Shown piece by piece: positions 1-5,883 of a stretch of 5,883 nucleotides of DNA (the first letter of the stretch is position 1; every line of letters starts with the position of its first letter). The stretch spans positions 1-5,883 of the forward strand of contig UQVI01000113.1 of assembly GCA_900544515.1 (NCBI GenBank), written 5' to 3'. The position numbers and the translations under genes were made by a program. This DNA is from an uncultured Oscillospiraceae bacterium. Its GTDB lineage: Bacteria > Bacillota > Clostridia > Oscillospirales > Acutalibacteraceae. The notes under the pieces were generated by a model. It searched no databases. It worked only from the letters and a program-made list of their open reading frames with translations, and was not told the origin of the DNA.

Positions 1-47
1 GAGATTCGCCTTAGTCTCGTGGGCTCGGAGATGTGTATAAGAGACAG
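1..47 (+). other. Nextera/Illumina adapter, non-genomic (left end)
   Basis: Synthetic sequence. Bases 1-5 (GAGAT) match the end of the Illumina P7 primer, 6-13 (TCGCCTTA) match the i7 index sold as N701, 14-28 (GTCTCGTGGGCTCGG) are the Nextera read-2 adapter, and 29-47 (AGATGTGTATAAGAGACAG) are the 19-base Tn5 mosaic end. It is the exact reverse complement of 5837-5883. Translated in the glmM frame it gives the MCIRDR string, a familiar contaminant in metagenomic protein sets. Genomic sequence starts at base 48. Confidence 0.98.
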
Positions 48-48
48 G

Positions 49-774
49 GATGGTGTGAATATCAATGATAACTGCGGCTCAACGCATCCTGAGGAGCTTA
101 TGCGCTTTGTTAAGGATGCAGGTCTTGATCTCGGTCTTGCCTTTGACGGTGACGCGGACAGAATGCTGGCTGTTGATGAAAACGGTGAGCTTGTTGACGG
201 TGACAAGGTAATTGCAATCTGTTCAAAGCGAATGAAGGAAGAGGGCAGACTTGCAAAGAATACCGCTGTTGTTACTGTAATGAGTAATATGGGATTTTTT
301 AAATTCTGCAAAGAAAATGATATTGAGTGTGCAAAAACTGCTGTAGGCGACAGATATGTGCTTGAAAGAATGCTTAAAGACGGATATAACATCGGCGGAG
401 AGCAGAGCGGACATGTTATATTTCTTGACTATGCATCAACAGGTGACGGTGAATTATCAGGTGTTCAGCTTGTTGAAACCGTAGTTAAGTCCGGTAAAAA
501 GTTATCAGAGCTTGCTCAGATAATGAAAGTTTATCCTCAGGTGCTGATCAATGTGACAGTTACTCCTGAAGGAAAGCAGAAATACAATAATGATGAATAT
601 ATTATTTCAGCTGTTCAGCAGGCAGAAATGGAGCTTTCAGGTGAGGGACGAGTGCTTGTGCGTGTCAGCGGAACTGAGCCTCTTGTGCGTGTTATGCTTG
701 AGGGTGCTGACATTGAACAGATTACAAAGCTCGGCAACAGCATTGCAGATGTTGTCCGTGAGCGTTTATCATAA
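49..774 (+). CDS. glmM: Phosphoglucosamine mutase GlmM, C-terminal 241 residues (5' truncated)
   Basis: GlmM converts glucosamine-6-phosphate to glucosamine-1-phosphate in the cytoplasm, the step before UDP-GlcNAc for peptidoglycan. It belongs to the alpha-D-phosphohexomutase family. Seen here: the GlmM-like NCGSTHPE segment right at the start, the metal-binding loop DGDADR (145-162), the sugar-binding loop GGEQSGH (394-414) and the phosphate-binding loop RVSGTEPLVR (661-690), ending in TAA at 772-774. The family is usually about 450 residues, so roughly the first 200 are missing, including the catalytic phosphoserine loop. The cause is the contig edge, not gene decay. An open frame continues upstream to a GTG at 19, but that lies in adapter and is not a start; the first whole genomic codon is 49-51. 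Another phosphohexomutase (phosphomannomutase/phosphoglucomutase) is possible but the loop sequences favour GlmM. The next gene follows after 22 bases. Confidence 0.95.
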   Translation, partial: DGVNINDNCGSTHPEELMRFVKDAGLDLGLAFDGDADRMLAVDENGELVDGDKVIAICSKRMKEEGRLAKNTAVVTVMSNMGFFKFCKENDIECAKTAVGDRYVLERMLKDGYNIGGEQSGHVIFLDYASTGDGELSGVQLVETVVKSGKKLSELAQIMKVYPQVLINVTVTPEGKQKYNNDEYIISAVQQAEMELSGEGRVLVRVSGTEPLVRVMLEGADIEQITKLGNSIADVVRERLS

Positions 775-796
775 ATTTAATTTATAGGATTATTAT

Positions 797-1666
797 ATGA
801 GATATACAACGGATTGGAAGGATTATGAGCTTATAGACTGCTCCTGCGGTGAAAAGCTGGAACGATGGACTAGGGAAGTATTAGTCCGTCCGGATCCTCA
901 GGTTATATGGAAAAGTGAAAAGGAACACAGGCTGTGGTATCAGCCGTCAGCAAGATATGTGCGTTCACGTACAGGCGGAGGCAAATGGCAGGTGTATAAA
1001 CGTATACCGGATGCTTGGCAGGTAAGATATAAGGACTTAACCTTTAATATAAAGACAATGGGATTCAAGCATACAGGTCTTTTTCCTGAGCAGGCAGTGA
1101 ACTGGGACTATACAAGAGAGCTCATCCGTAAGTCGGGCAGAGATGATGTTAAGGTTTTAAATCTCTTTGCCTACACAGGCGGTGCAACGGTTGCCTGTCT
1201 TAAGGAGGGTGCTGAGGTTGTTCACGTTGATGCATCAAAGGGTATGGTGCAGTGGGCAAAGGAGAATGCAAAGCTCTCAGCCGTTGATCAGGAAAAGGTA
1301 CGCTGGATTGTGGATGACTGTATAAAATTTGTTCAGCGTGAAATCAGACGTGGTAATAAGTATGATATCATTGTCCTTGATCCTCCGAGCTACGGCAGAG
1401 GACCTAAGGGTGAGATATGGCATCTTGAGGATAGTATCTACGACTTTGTAAAGCTGGTTGCTCAGGTGCTTTCCGACGAGCCGATTATGGTGCTTCTCAA
1501 TTCGTATACAACAGGACTTTCTGCCTCTGTAATGAAATATATTCTTGATGATGTGATTACAAATACAATCGGCGGTAAGGTTGAGGCGGATGAAATAGGA
1601 CTGCCGGTATCATCAAAAAATCAGGTGCTCCCGTGCGGTTCATCTGCAATCTGGACAAAGGACTAA
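797..1666 (+). CDS. Class I SAM-dependent methyltransferase, RlmI/RlmK-like (COG1092 type), probable rRNA methylase
   Basis: A 289-residue cytoplasmic protein with a Rossmann-type SAM methyltransferase domain in its C-terminal two thirds. Seen: the conserved KHTGLFPEQ stretch (about 91-99), SAM-binding motif I LNLFAYTGGAT (121-131), an acidic motif II VHVDASKGM (142-150), and motif IV DPPSYGRGPKGEIW (195-208). The DPPSY form is typical of the COG1092 group that includes the 23S rRNA cytosine-5 methylases RlmI and RlmK. The N-terminal 90 residues are rich in predicted beta strands and are not an obvious PUA domain as in RlmI. They contain an unusual CSCGE pair of cysteines (15, 17) ahead of the more conserved EKLERW. 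An AGGA at 786-789 sits 7 bases before the ATG and supports this start. The substrate is inferred from family only; no specific base can be assigned. It lies between glmM (22-base gap) and ecfA1 (10-base gap), so it is probably co-transcribed with both. Confidence 0.87.
   Translation: MRYTTDWKDYELIDCSCGEKLERWTREVLVRPDPQVIWKSEKEHRLWYQPSARYVRSRTGGGKWQVYKRIPDAWQVRYKDLTFNIKTMGFKHTGLFPEQAVNWDYTRELIRKSGRDDVKVLNLFAYTGGATVACLKEGAEVVHVDASKGMVQWAKENAKLSAVDQEKVRWIVDDCIKFVQREIRRGNKYDIIVLDPPSYGRGPKGEIWHLEDSIYDFVKLVAQVLSDEPIMVLLNSYTTGLSASVMKYILDDVITNTIGGKVEADEIGLPVSSKNQVLPCGSSAIWTKD
1658..1662 (+). promoter_or_regulatory. Candidate distant ribosome binding site for ecfA1
   Basis: AAGGA inside the last codons of the methyltransferase gene is the only purine-rich anti-16S-like motif before ecfA1. 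Its spacing to the ATG at 1677 is 14 bases, longer than usual. No closer motif and no better start codon is visible, so ecfA1 may rely partly on ribosomes finishing the upstream gene. Weak evidence. Confidence 0.3.
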
Positions 1667-1676
1667 AAAACAGATA

Positions 1677-2543
1677 ATGAATTTAATTGAATTTAGGAAT
1701 GTTGATTTTTCATATTTTGTTGATGAGGATTTAGAAGAAATCTCTTCGGAAAACAAGAATAAAGAATTAAAAGTTCTTGAGAATCTGAATCTTACAATTG
1801 AAAAAGGCACCTTTGTTGCCGTGCTCGGTCATAACGGATCAGGCAAGTCAACAATCGCAAAGCTTACCAATGGTATTCTGTTTGCCGATAAGGGACAGGT
1901 TATCGTTGACGGACAGGTTGTAAAGGATGATGATTCCATATTTGATATCAGAAAAAAGGTTGGTATGGTTTTTCAGAATCCTGACAATCAGATTGTTTCA
2001 TCCATTGTTGAGGAGGACGTTGCCTTTGGTGTGGAAAATCTCGGCATTCCGTCGGACGAGTGCAGGAGAAGGGTAGACGATGCTTTGAAAACTGTAGGTA
2101 TGTATGCGTACAGGGAGAAGTCACCGAGCAAGCTTTCAGGCGGACAGAAGCAGAGAGTTGCAGTTGCAGGCATTATTGCAATGAAGCCGGACTGCATCGT
2201 CCTTGACGAGCCTACTGCTATGCTTGACCCCAGCGGCAGACGTGAGGTCATAGAGACCGTAAAAAAGCTTAACCGCGAAGAGGGTATTACCATTGTGCTT
2301 ATCACGCATTATATGGATGAGGCTGTGCAGGCGGACAGGGTTATCGTTGTGGATGACGGCAAAATTAAAATGGACGATACACCGCAGAATGTATTTTCAA
2401 AGGTTGATGAGGTGAAGTCACTGGGACTGGATGTTCCGCAGTCAACGGAGCTGATTCACCGTTTGGGATTAAACAGCGGTGAGACGATACTCAATTCAGA
2501 TGAATGTGTGAAATTTTTAAAAACAATGCTGGGGGAAAAATAA
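1677..2543 (+). CDS. ecfA1: Energy-coupling factor transporter ATPase EcfA1
   Basis: First of the two ATPases of an ECF-type (group II) ABC importer. It would form a heterodimer with EcfA2 on the inner face of the membrane, docked on EcfT, and drive uptake of vitamins or metal ions by exchangeable S components. Over 288 residues one sees Walker A GHNGSGKST (51-59), the Q-loop glutamine (100, FQNPDNQIV), signature LSGGQKQR (153-160), Walker B CIVLDEP (173-179) with catalytic Glu178, and the switch His211. All are intact. Assignment to A1 rests on gene order (first ATPase) and the FQNPDNQIV form of the Q-loop. An acidic/polar stretch at about 15-30 lengthens the segment before the KVLENLNL strand compared with what I recall of typical EcfA1 proteins. 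The start gives the expected MNLIEFRNVDFSY beginning. The gene abuts ecfA2 with no spacing. Confidence 0.95.
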   Translation: MNLIEFRNVDFSYFVDEDLEEISSENKNKELKVLENLNLTIEKGTFVAVLGHNGSGKSTIAKLTNGILFADKGQVIVDGQVVKDDDSIFDIRKKVGMVFQNPDNQIVSSIVEEDVAFGVENLGIPSDECRRRVDDALKTVGMYAYREKSPSKLSGGQKQRVAVAGIIAMKPDCIVLDEPTAMLDPSGRREVIETVKKLNREEGITIVLITHYMDEAVQADRVIVVDDGKIKMDDTPQNVFSKVDEVKSLGLDVPQSTELIHRLGLNSGETILNSDECVKFLKTMLGEK

Positions 2544-3410
2544 ATGGCGTTTCTCGTCTGTGAAAATTTAAAATATCTTTACAGTGTGGGCACGCCCTTT
2601 GAAACTGCAGCGATTGATAATATAAACTTTGAGGCAGAGCAGGGTGATCTTATCGGCATTATCGGTCACACTGGCTCAGGCAAATCCACTCTTATTCAGC
2701 ATTTCAACGGACTTTTGCAGCCGCACAGCGGCAAGGTCTTGGTGGATGATAAGGATATTTGGTCAAAGGAAAATAAAAAGAATATCAGGCAGGTACGATT
2801 CGCCGTTGGTCTTTGCTTTCAGTACCCTGAGTATCAGATATTTGAGGAAACGGTTTATAAGGAAATCGCTTTCGGCCCTAAGCAGATGGGTCTTGACAGT
2901 CAGGAGATTGACAGGCGCGTCCGCGACAGTGCACGATTCGTCGGTGTGTCTGAGGACTTAATGCAGAAGTCACCCTTTGATTTGTCTGGCGGTCAGAAAC
3001 GCAGAGTGGCAATCGCCTCGATTATTGCAATGGAGCCTAAGGTGCTTATCCTCGATGAGCCGTGCGCAGGGCTTGACCCTAAGGGCAGGGAGCGTATACT
3101 CAGACTTGTGCAGGACTATCAGCATCAGATGGGAAATACGGTTATTCTTGTTTCCCACTCAATGGAGGATGTTGCAAAAATCTGCCGCAAAGTTCTTGTT
3201 ATGAATAAAGGCACTCTTGCAATGTACGGCACGGTTGACGAGGTTTATTCACATGGTGATGAGCTTAAGGCAATGGGTCTTAATGTGCCTGAAATAACGG
3301 ATATTTTCCTTAAACTCAAAGCACAGGGCGTAAACTGCCGTACCAATATTTATACGGTTGAGCAGGGTGTCGCTGAAATAAAAAGACTTACGGGAGGTGC
3401 TGATTTATGA
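2544..3410 (+). CDS. ecfA2: Energy-coupling factor transporter ATPase EcfA2
   Basis: Second ATPase of the ECF module and dimer partner of EcfA1, cytoplasmic and peripheral to the membrane. At 288 residues it shows Walker A GHTGSGKST (41-49), the Q-loop glutamine (93, CFQYPEYQIF), signature LSGGQKRR (147-154), Walker B VLILDEP (167-173) with Glu172, and switch His205. The FQYPEYQIFEETVYKEIAFGP run is characteristic of EcfA2 and separates it from A1. The residue after DEP is Cys (174), where I would expect Thr or Ala; the D-loop GLDP is normal. The ATG follows directly on the ecfA1 stop codon, with a G-rich site (GGGGGA, 2531-2536) 7 bases upstream, so translational coupling is likely. Its last bases overlap ecfT by ATGA. 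Both nucleotide-binding sites look catalytically competent by motif. Confidence 0.95.
   Translation: MAFLVCENLKYLYSVGTPFETAAIDNINFEAEQGDLIGIIGHTGSGKSTLIQHFNGLLQPHSGKVLVDDKDIWSKENKKNIRQVRFAVGLCFQYPEYQIFEETVYKEIAFGPKQMGLDSQEIDRRVRDSARFVGVSEDLMQKSPFDLSGGQKRRVAIASIIAMEPKVLILDEPCAGLDPKGRERILRLVQDYQHQMGNTVILVSHSMEDVAKICRKVLVMNKGTLAMYGTVDEVYSHGDELKAMGLNVPEITDIFLKLKAQGVNCRTNIYTVEQGVAEIKRLTGGADL
3392..3397 (+). promoter_or_regulatory. Strong Shine-Dalgarno site for ecfT
   Basis: GGGAGG within the 3' end of ecfA2, 9 bases before the ecfT ATG at 3407. It is the best ribosome binding site in the window and fixes the start that overlaps the ecfA2 stop. It suggests EcfT gets its own efficient initiation despite the overlap. 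Confidence 0.75.
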
Positions 3411-4219
3411 TTTCCGATATCACAATAGGTCAGTATTTTCCGGGAAATTCTATTGTGCACAAGCTTGATCCGAGAATGAAAATTATTTTAATTTTTCTTC
3501 TTATTGTGTCCATATTTATATGTAAAAATATTGCAGGTCTCGGAGCAATTATTTTGTTCTCCGTTATACTTGTGCTGATATCAAAAATTCCGTTTAAAAC
3601 AGTGCTTAAGAGCATTAAACCGCTGGTAGTTATCATTCTGTTAACAGCAGTGTTAAACATCTTTTACGGCAAGGGAGACGCTCTTGTTCAGCTTGGCAAG
3701 CTTCAGATTACTGCTGACGGTATTGAAACAGCAGTTTTTATGGCAGTCCGTATTATAACTCTCGTTGTAATCAGCTCTCTACTGACCTATACAACATCTC
3801 CTACAGAGCTTACCGATGCACTTGAAAGACTGCTCAAGCCGTTAAAGCTGATTAAAATTGATGTGCATTCCATCGCAATGACGATGACGATTGCACTTCG
3901 TTTTATCCCCACTCTGATTGAAGAGATTGAAAAGATTATGTCCGCTCAGAAATCAAGAGGTGCAGATTTGGAGTCAGGCAGTCTGATACACCGTGCAAAG
4001 GCTCTTATCCCTGTTCTTATCCCTCTTTTTGTTTCAGCCTTCAGACGTGCAGGTGAGCTTGCCTATGCAATGGAGTGCAGATGCTATCACGGCGGTGAGG
4101 GAAGAACGAAAATGAAGGTTATGAAATTATCTGCAAGGGATTTTCTTTCACTTGCAGCAGTAATATTATTTATGGTAATCATTGTTTTGATGAATCATTT
4201 TGTTCCGAGTATGATATGA
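3407..4219 (+). CDS. ecfT: Energy-coupling factor transporter transmembrane protein EcfT
   Basis: Integral membrane scaffold of the ECF importer that links the EcfA1/A2 ATPases to the substrate-binding S subunit. At 270 residues it has hydrophobic segments at about 25-39, 43-59, 71-87, 109-127 and 246-264, with long amphipathic coupling helices between roughly 130 and 225. The N-terminal HKLDPRMK (18-25) is typical of the family. The two arginine motifs that insert into the ATPases are present: AQKSRGAD (180-187, Arg184) and MECRCYHGG (222-230, Arg225). The ATG overlaps the ecfA2 stop as ATGA and is preceded by a strong GGGAGG site. The 3' end overlaps truA by another ATGA. The central arginine of the second motif is flanked by cysteines on both sides. 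No S-component gene is adjacent, which fits a group II shared module. Confidence 0.95.
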   Translation: MISDITIGQYFPGNSIVHKLDPRMKIILIFLLIVSIFICKNIAGLGAIILFSVILVLISKIPFKTVLKSIKPLVVIILLTAVLNIFYGKGDALVQLGKLQITADGIETAVFMAVRIITLVVISSLLTYTTSPTELTDALERLLKPLKLIKIDVHSIAMTMTIALRFIPTLIEEIEKIMSAQKSRGADLESGSLIHRAKALIPVLIPLFVSAFRRAGELAYAMECRCYHGGEGRTKMKVMKLSARDFLSLAAVILFMVIIVLMNHFVPSMI

Positions 4220-4950
4220 GAAATTTGCTTTTAACAATTCAATATGACGGCAGCGGTTATCACGGCTGGCAGGTGCAGAAGAATGCTGTTACAGTACAGG
4301 AAATTTTCCAGGATGCTGTTGAGAAGGTGTTCTCACAGCGTTTGGATGTCAAGGGCTGCAGCAGGACAGATTCAGGTGTTCATGCAAATATGTACTGTCT
4401 TACGCTAAAAACAGATATGTCTATAAGCTGTGAGGGGGTGGTCTTGGCTCTGAATACAAAGCTGCCGGATGATATAAGCGTGATTGACTGTCGTGAGGTA
4501 TCAGAGGATTTTCATCCTCGTTATTCCTGCAAATCAAAGGAATATGTTTATAAGCTTTATAACGGCAGAATAAGAAATCCCTTTTATGCGAAATACGCTT
4601 ATCATTACCGCTATAAAATAGATGCCGAATATCTTAACAAAGAATGTAAGGCGTATATCGGCACATATGATTACAGTGGCTTCTGCTCTTCAAAAAGTGA
4701 TGTGGAGGATACGGTTAGAACTGTCAGAAACTTTGAGGTCTGGCGTGAAGATGATATGGTTTGTTTCAGGGTTGAGGCAGATGGATTTCTTTATAATATG
4801 GTACGAATTATGGTCGGCACTCTTCTTTTTGTGGCTGAGGGTAAAATAAAAGAAGGCGAGCTTATTAACGTTATAAAATCAAAAGACAGAAAAAAAGCAG
4901 GTAAAACCGCTCCCCCTCAGGGTCTTTACCTTAATAGAATTCATTATTGA
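4216..4950 (+). CDS. truA: tRNA pseudouridine(38-40) synthase TruA
   Basis: TruA isomerises uridines 38, 39 and 40 of the tRNA anticodon arm to pseudouridine in the cytoplasm. The 244-residue product is full length for the family. It starts with the typical LLLTIQYDGSGYHGWQ (4-19) and carries the catalytic loop SRTDSGVHA (49-57) with the nucleophile Asp52. Further conserved segments are SKEYVYKL (107-114), NPF (121-123), GFLYNMVRIMVGTL (190-203) and the closing APPQGLYL (232-239). The start overlaps the ecfT stop as ATGA. No convincing Shine-Dalgarno motif precedes it, so it is probably translated by re-initiation after ecfT. truA directly after ecfA1-ecfA2-ecfT is a common Firmicute arrangement. 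There is no known mechanistic link between TruA and the transporter; the coupling is likely for shared growth-linked expression. Confidence 0.96.
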   Translation: MRNLLLTIQYDGSGYHGWQVQKNAVTVQEIFQDAVEKVFSQRLDVKGCSRTDSGVHANMYCLTLKTDMSISCEGVVLALNTKLPDDISVIDCREVSEDFHPRYSCKSKEYVYKLYNGRIRNPFYAKYAYHYRYKIDAEYLNKECKAYIGTYDYSGFCSSKSDVEDTVRTVRNFEVWREDDMVCFRVEADGFLYNMVRIMVGTLLFVAEGKIKEGELINVIKSKDRKKAGKTAPPQGLYLNRIHY

Positions 4951-4951
4951 C

Positions 4952-4957
4952 AGGTGG
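4952..4957 (+). promoter_or_regulatory. Ribosome binding site deciding the start of the last gene
   Basis: AGGTGG lies 4 bases (7 from its AGG core) before the ATG at 4962. An in-frame TTG at 4947 would give a protein 5 residues longer and overlap the truA stop, but it has no upstream site, and AGGTGG would then lie inside the gene. The ATG is therefore preferred. Confidence 0.6.
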
Positions 4958-4961
4958 CATT

Positions 4962-5836
4962 ATGGCTGATAATCAACGTGAGATGGAACGCCGTGAAAAG
5001 CGTGCCAGAAAGGACAGACGGCATAAAAGAGTTATTTGGATACTTATTGCCGTAGTTGTTCTTGTTCTCATCATTATGAAGGTTTGTGAAATAAATATAA
5101 ATTCAGTAAAGGATCATTTTACTGATGCAGAGGGTAAATTTACCTTGACCGACGGTGTTACGCAGGATCATTTTCCGTATAACATTGATTCGTCACAAAA
5201 TGTATCCCTTGTAAATATTAATAATCAGTTGGGTATTCTTACTCCAAGCAGCTTTACCGTTTTGAACAGTAAGGATGCTGTAAGCGAATATGTATTTGAA
5301 CACGGCTATTCCAATCCTGTGCTGGAGACTGCAGGCATATATTCTTTGGTCTATGATCAGGGAGCTAAGGCATACCGCCTTGATACAGCCGGCGGTGCAG
5401 TTTATGAGGAGGATATACCAAATTCAATTCTGTGTGCAGATGTTTCCAAAAACGGTACGGTGGCCATAGCTTCAACATCTAGGGAGAAACTGTGTGATAT
5501 AACAGTGTATTCAAAGTCTTTGAAGAAAGAGTTTGAAATCAGTACGTCAGCAGGCTATATTATTGATATTGAGCTCAGTGATAATGGCAAGAATGTTGCA
5601 GCAGCAGTTGTATCAGGTGAAAACGGTAACCTTAAGACTTCTGTATATGTCTACAGCCTTTCACAGGGTGCTGATGATGTAAAGCCTGTTGTATTGCCGC
5701 AGGGCAGTGTTCTTGACATCAGTTATTACGGAAGCAATATTTTGGTAATCGGTGACAGCTATGCAGGAATTATCAAAAAAGGCGAGAAATATGAGGATAT
5801 TTACGCCAAAGATAAAATAAGCACACGCTGTATCAC
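4962..5836 (+). CDS. Membrane-anchored extracytoplasmic protein, DUF5711-like (3' truncated), function unknown
   Basis: About 291 genomic residues survive. The first 23 are highly basic and charged (many Arg/Lys/Glu). A single hydrophobic helix follows at about 24-39 (VIWILIAVVVLVLIIM), then a long domain expected outside the membrane, so the topology is probably type II (N terminus inside). The outer part alternates short beta-strand-like segments with polar turns (for example 90-101, 128-141, 166-184, 211-232, 258-271). This suggests a beta-propeller-like fold, and several segments read like repeated blades. The pattern resembles the DUF5711 family of Clostridia, recognised from memory and not from a search. 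No catalytic motif, lipobox or cell-wall anchor is visible. The gene starts 11 bases after truA. The frame continues into the adapter, where the residues CLLYTSPSPRD and a TAA at 5871-5873 are artificial; the real C terminus is missing. A role in envelope or signalling is possible but unproven. Confidence 0.72.
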
Positions 5837-5883
5837 CTGTCTCTTATACACATCTCCGAGCCCACGAGACTAAGGCGAATCTC
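5837..5883 (-). other. Nextera/Illumina adapter, non-genomic (right end)
   Basis: Exact reverse complement of 1-47. It holds the Tn5 mosaic end (5837-5855, CTGTCTCTTATACACATCT), the read-2 adapter complement (5856-5870), the same index in reverse (5871-5878, TAAGGCGA) and ATCTC from P7. It adds a false C-terminal tail and a false stop codon to the last gene. Confidence 0.98.

Noticed and set aside
223..414. Minus-strand open frame inside glmM.
   Set aside because: It lies wholly antisense to a strongly conserved gene, has no recognisable domain and is explained by codon bias of the real frame.
775..796. A terminator or independent promoter between glmM and the methyltransferase gene.
   Set aside because: The 22-base gap has no G+C-rich stem or T-run for a terminator, and is too short for a full promoter before the ribosome binding site; I saw no clear -35/-10 pair.
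1988..2305. A 105-codon minus-strand open frame inside ecfA1.
   Set aside because: It covers the ATPase signature and Walker B region of ecfA1 in antisense. The predicted product is low-complexity Ser/Thr-rich and matches nothing I recognise.
2629..2961. A 110-codon plus-strand open frame in another frame of ecfA2.
   Set aside because: It overlaps the conserved ATPase core, has no ribosome binding site and no recognisable domain; a shadow of the real gene.
3045..3080. Cys in place of the usual residue after the EcfA2 Walker B motif (DEPCAGLDP) as a sign of a dead ATPase site.
   Set aside because: The catalytic Glu, D-loop, signature and switch His are all intact, and this position varies among ABC ATPases.
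4947..4961. TTG start at 4947 for the last gene, overlapping the truA stop.
   Set aside because: No Shine-Dalgarno precedes it, while AGGTGG precedes the ATG at 4962 at workable spacing.
48..5836. A defence system, CRISPR array, riboswitch, tRNA or prophage segment.
   Set aside because: Coding genes fill the insert with gaps of at most 22 bases, no direct-repeat array is visible, and every gene but one belongs to a well-known housekeeping or transport family.
1..5883. A Tn5-like composite transposon, because 19-base Tn5 mosaic ends in inverted orientation flank all the genes.
   Set aside because: The mosaic ends are joined to the commercial read-2 adapter, an index and P7 sequence. There is no transposase gene, and the cargo is truncated housekeeping genes at both sides.

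Overview
The window is a 5,789-base piece of bacterial chromosome (48-5836) capped at both ends by laboratory sequencing adapter. Bases 1-47 and 5837-5883 are exact reverse complements of each other. They read as the end of an Illumina P7 primer, an 8-base index, the Nextera read-2 adapter and the 19-base Tn5 mosaic end. They are not biological, and the open frames running into them carry false termini.

The genomic part holds seven genes, all on the + strand and tightly packed: glmM (5' end missing), a COG1092-type SAM-dependent methyltransferase, ecfA1, ecfA2, ecfT, truA, and a membrane-anchored protein resembling the DUF5711 family (3' end missing). Gaps are 22, 10, 0, -4, -4 and 11 bases. 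There is no stretch over 22 bases without a gene, no recognisable terminator and no RNA gene. This looks like one operon or the inside of a longer one.

The organism is most likely a Clostridia-class Firmicute, perhaps a gut Ruminococcaceae/Oscillospiraceae relative. The basis is the ecfA1-ecfA2-ecfT-truA order typical of Firmicutes, purine-rich Shine-Dalgarno sites, moderate-to-low G+C judged by eye, and the DUF5711-like protein. The species cannot be fixed from this window.

Functionally, ecfA1/ecfA2/ecfT encode the complete shared energising module of a group II energy-coupling factor (ECF) vitamin/metal importer. No substrate-binding S component is present, so the module presumably serves S components encoded elsewhere. 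The neighbours are housekeeping: GlmM makes glucosamine-1-phosphate for the cell wall, TruA makes tRNA pseudouridines, and the methyltransferase probably modifies rRNA. I found no evidence of a new defence, mobile or biosynthetic system. The most striking structure, the terminal inverted repeat, is an adapter artefact.
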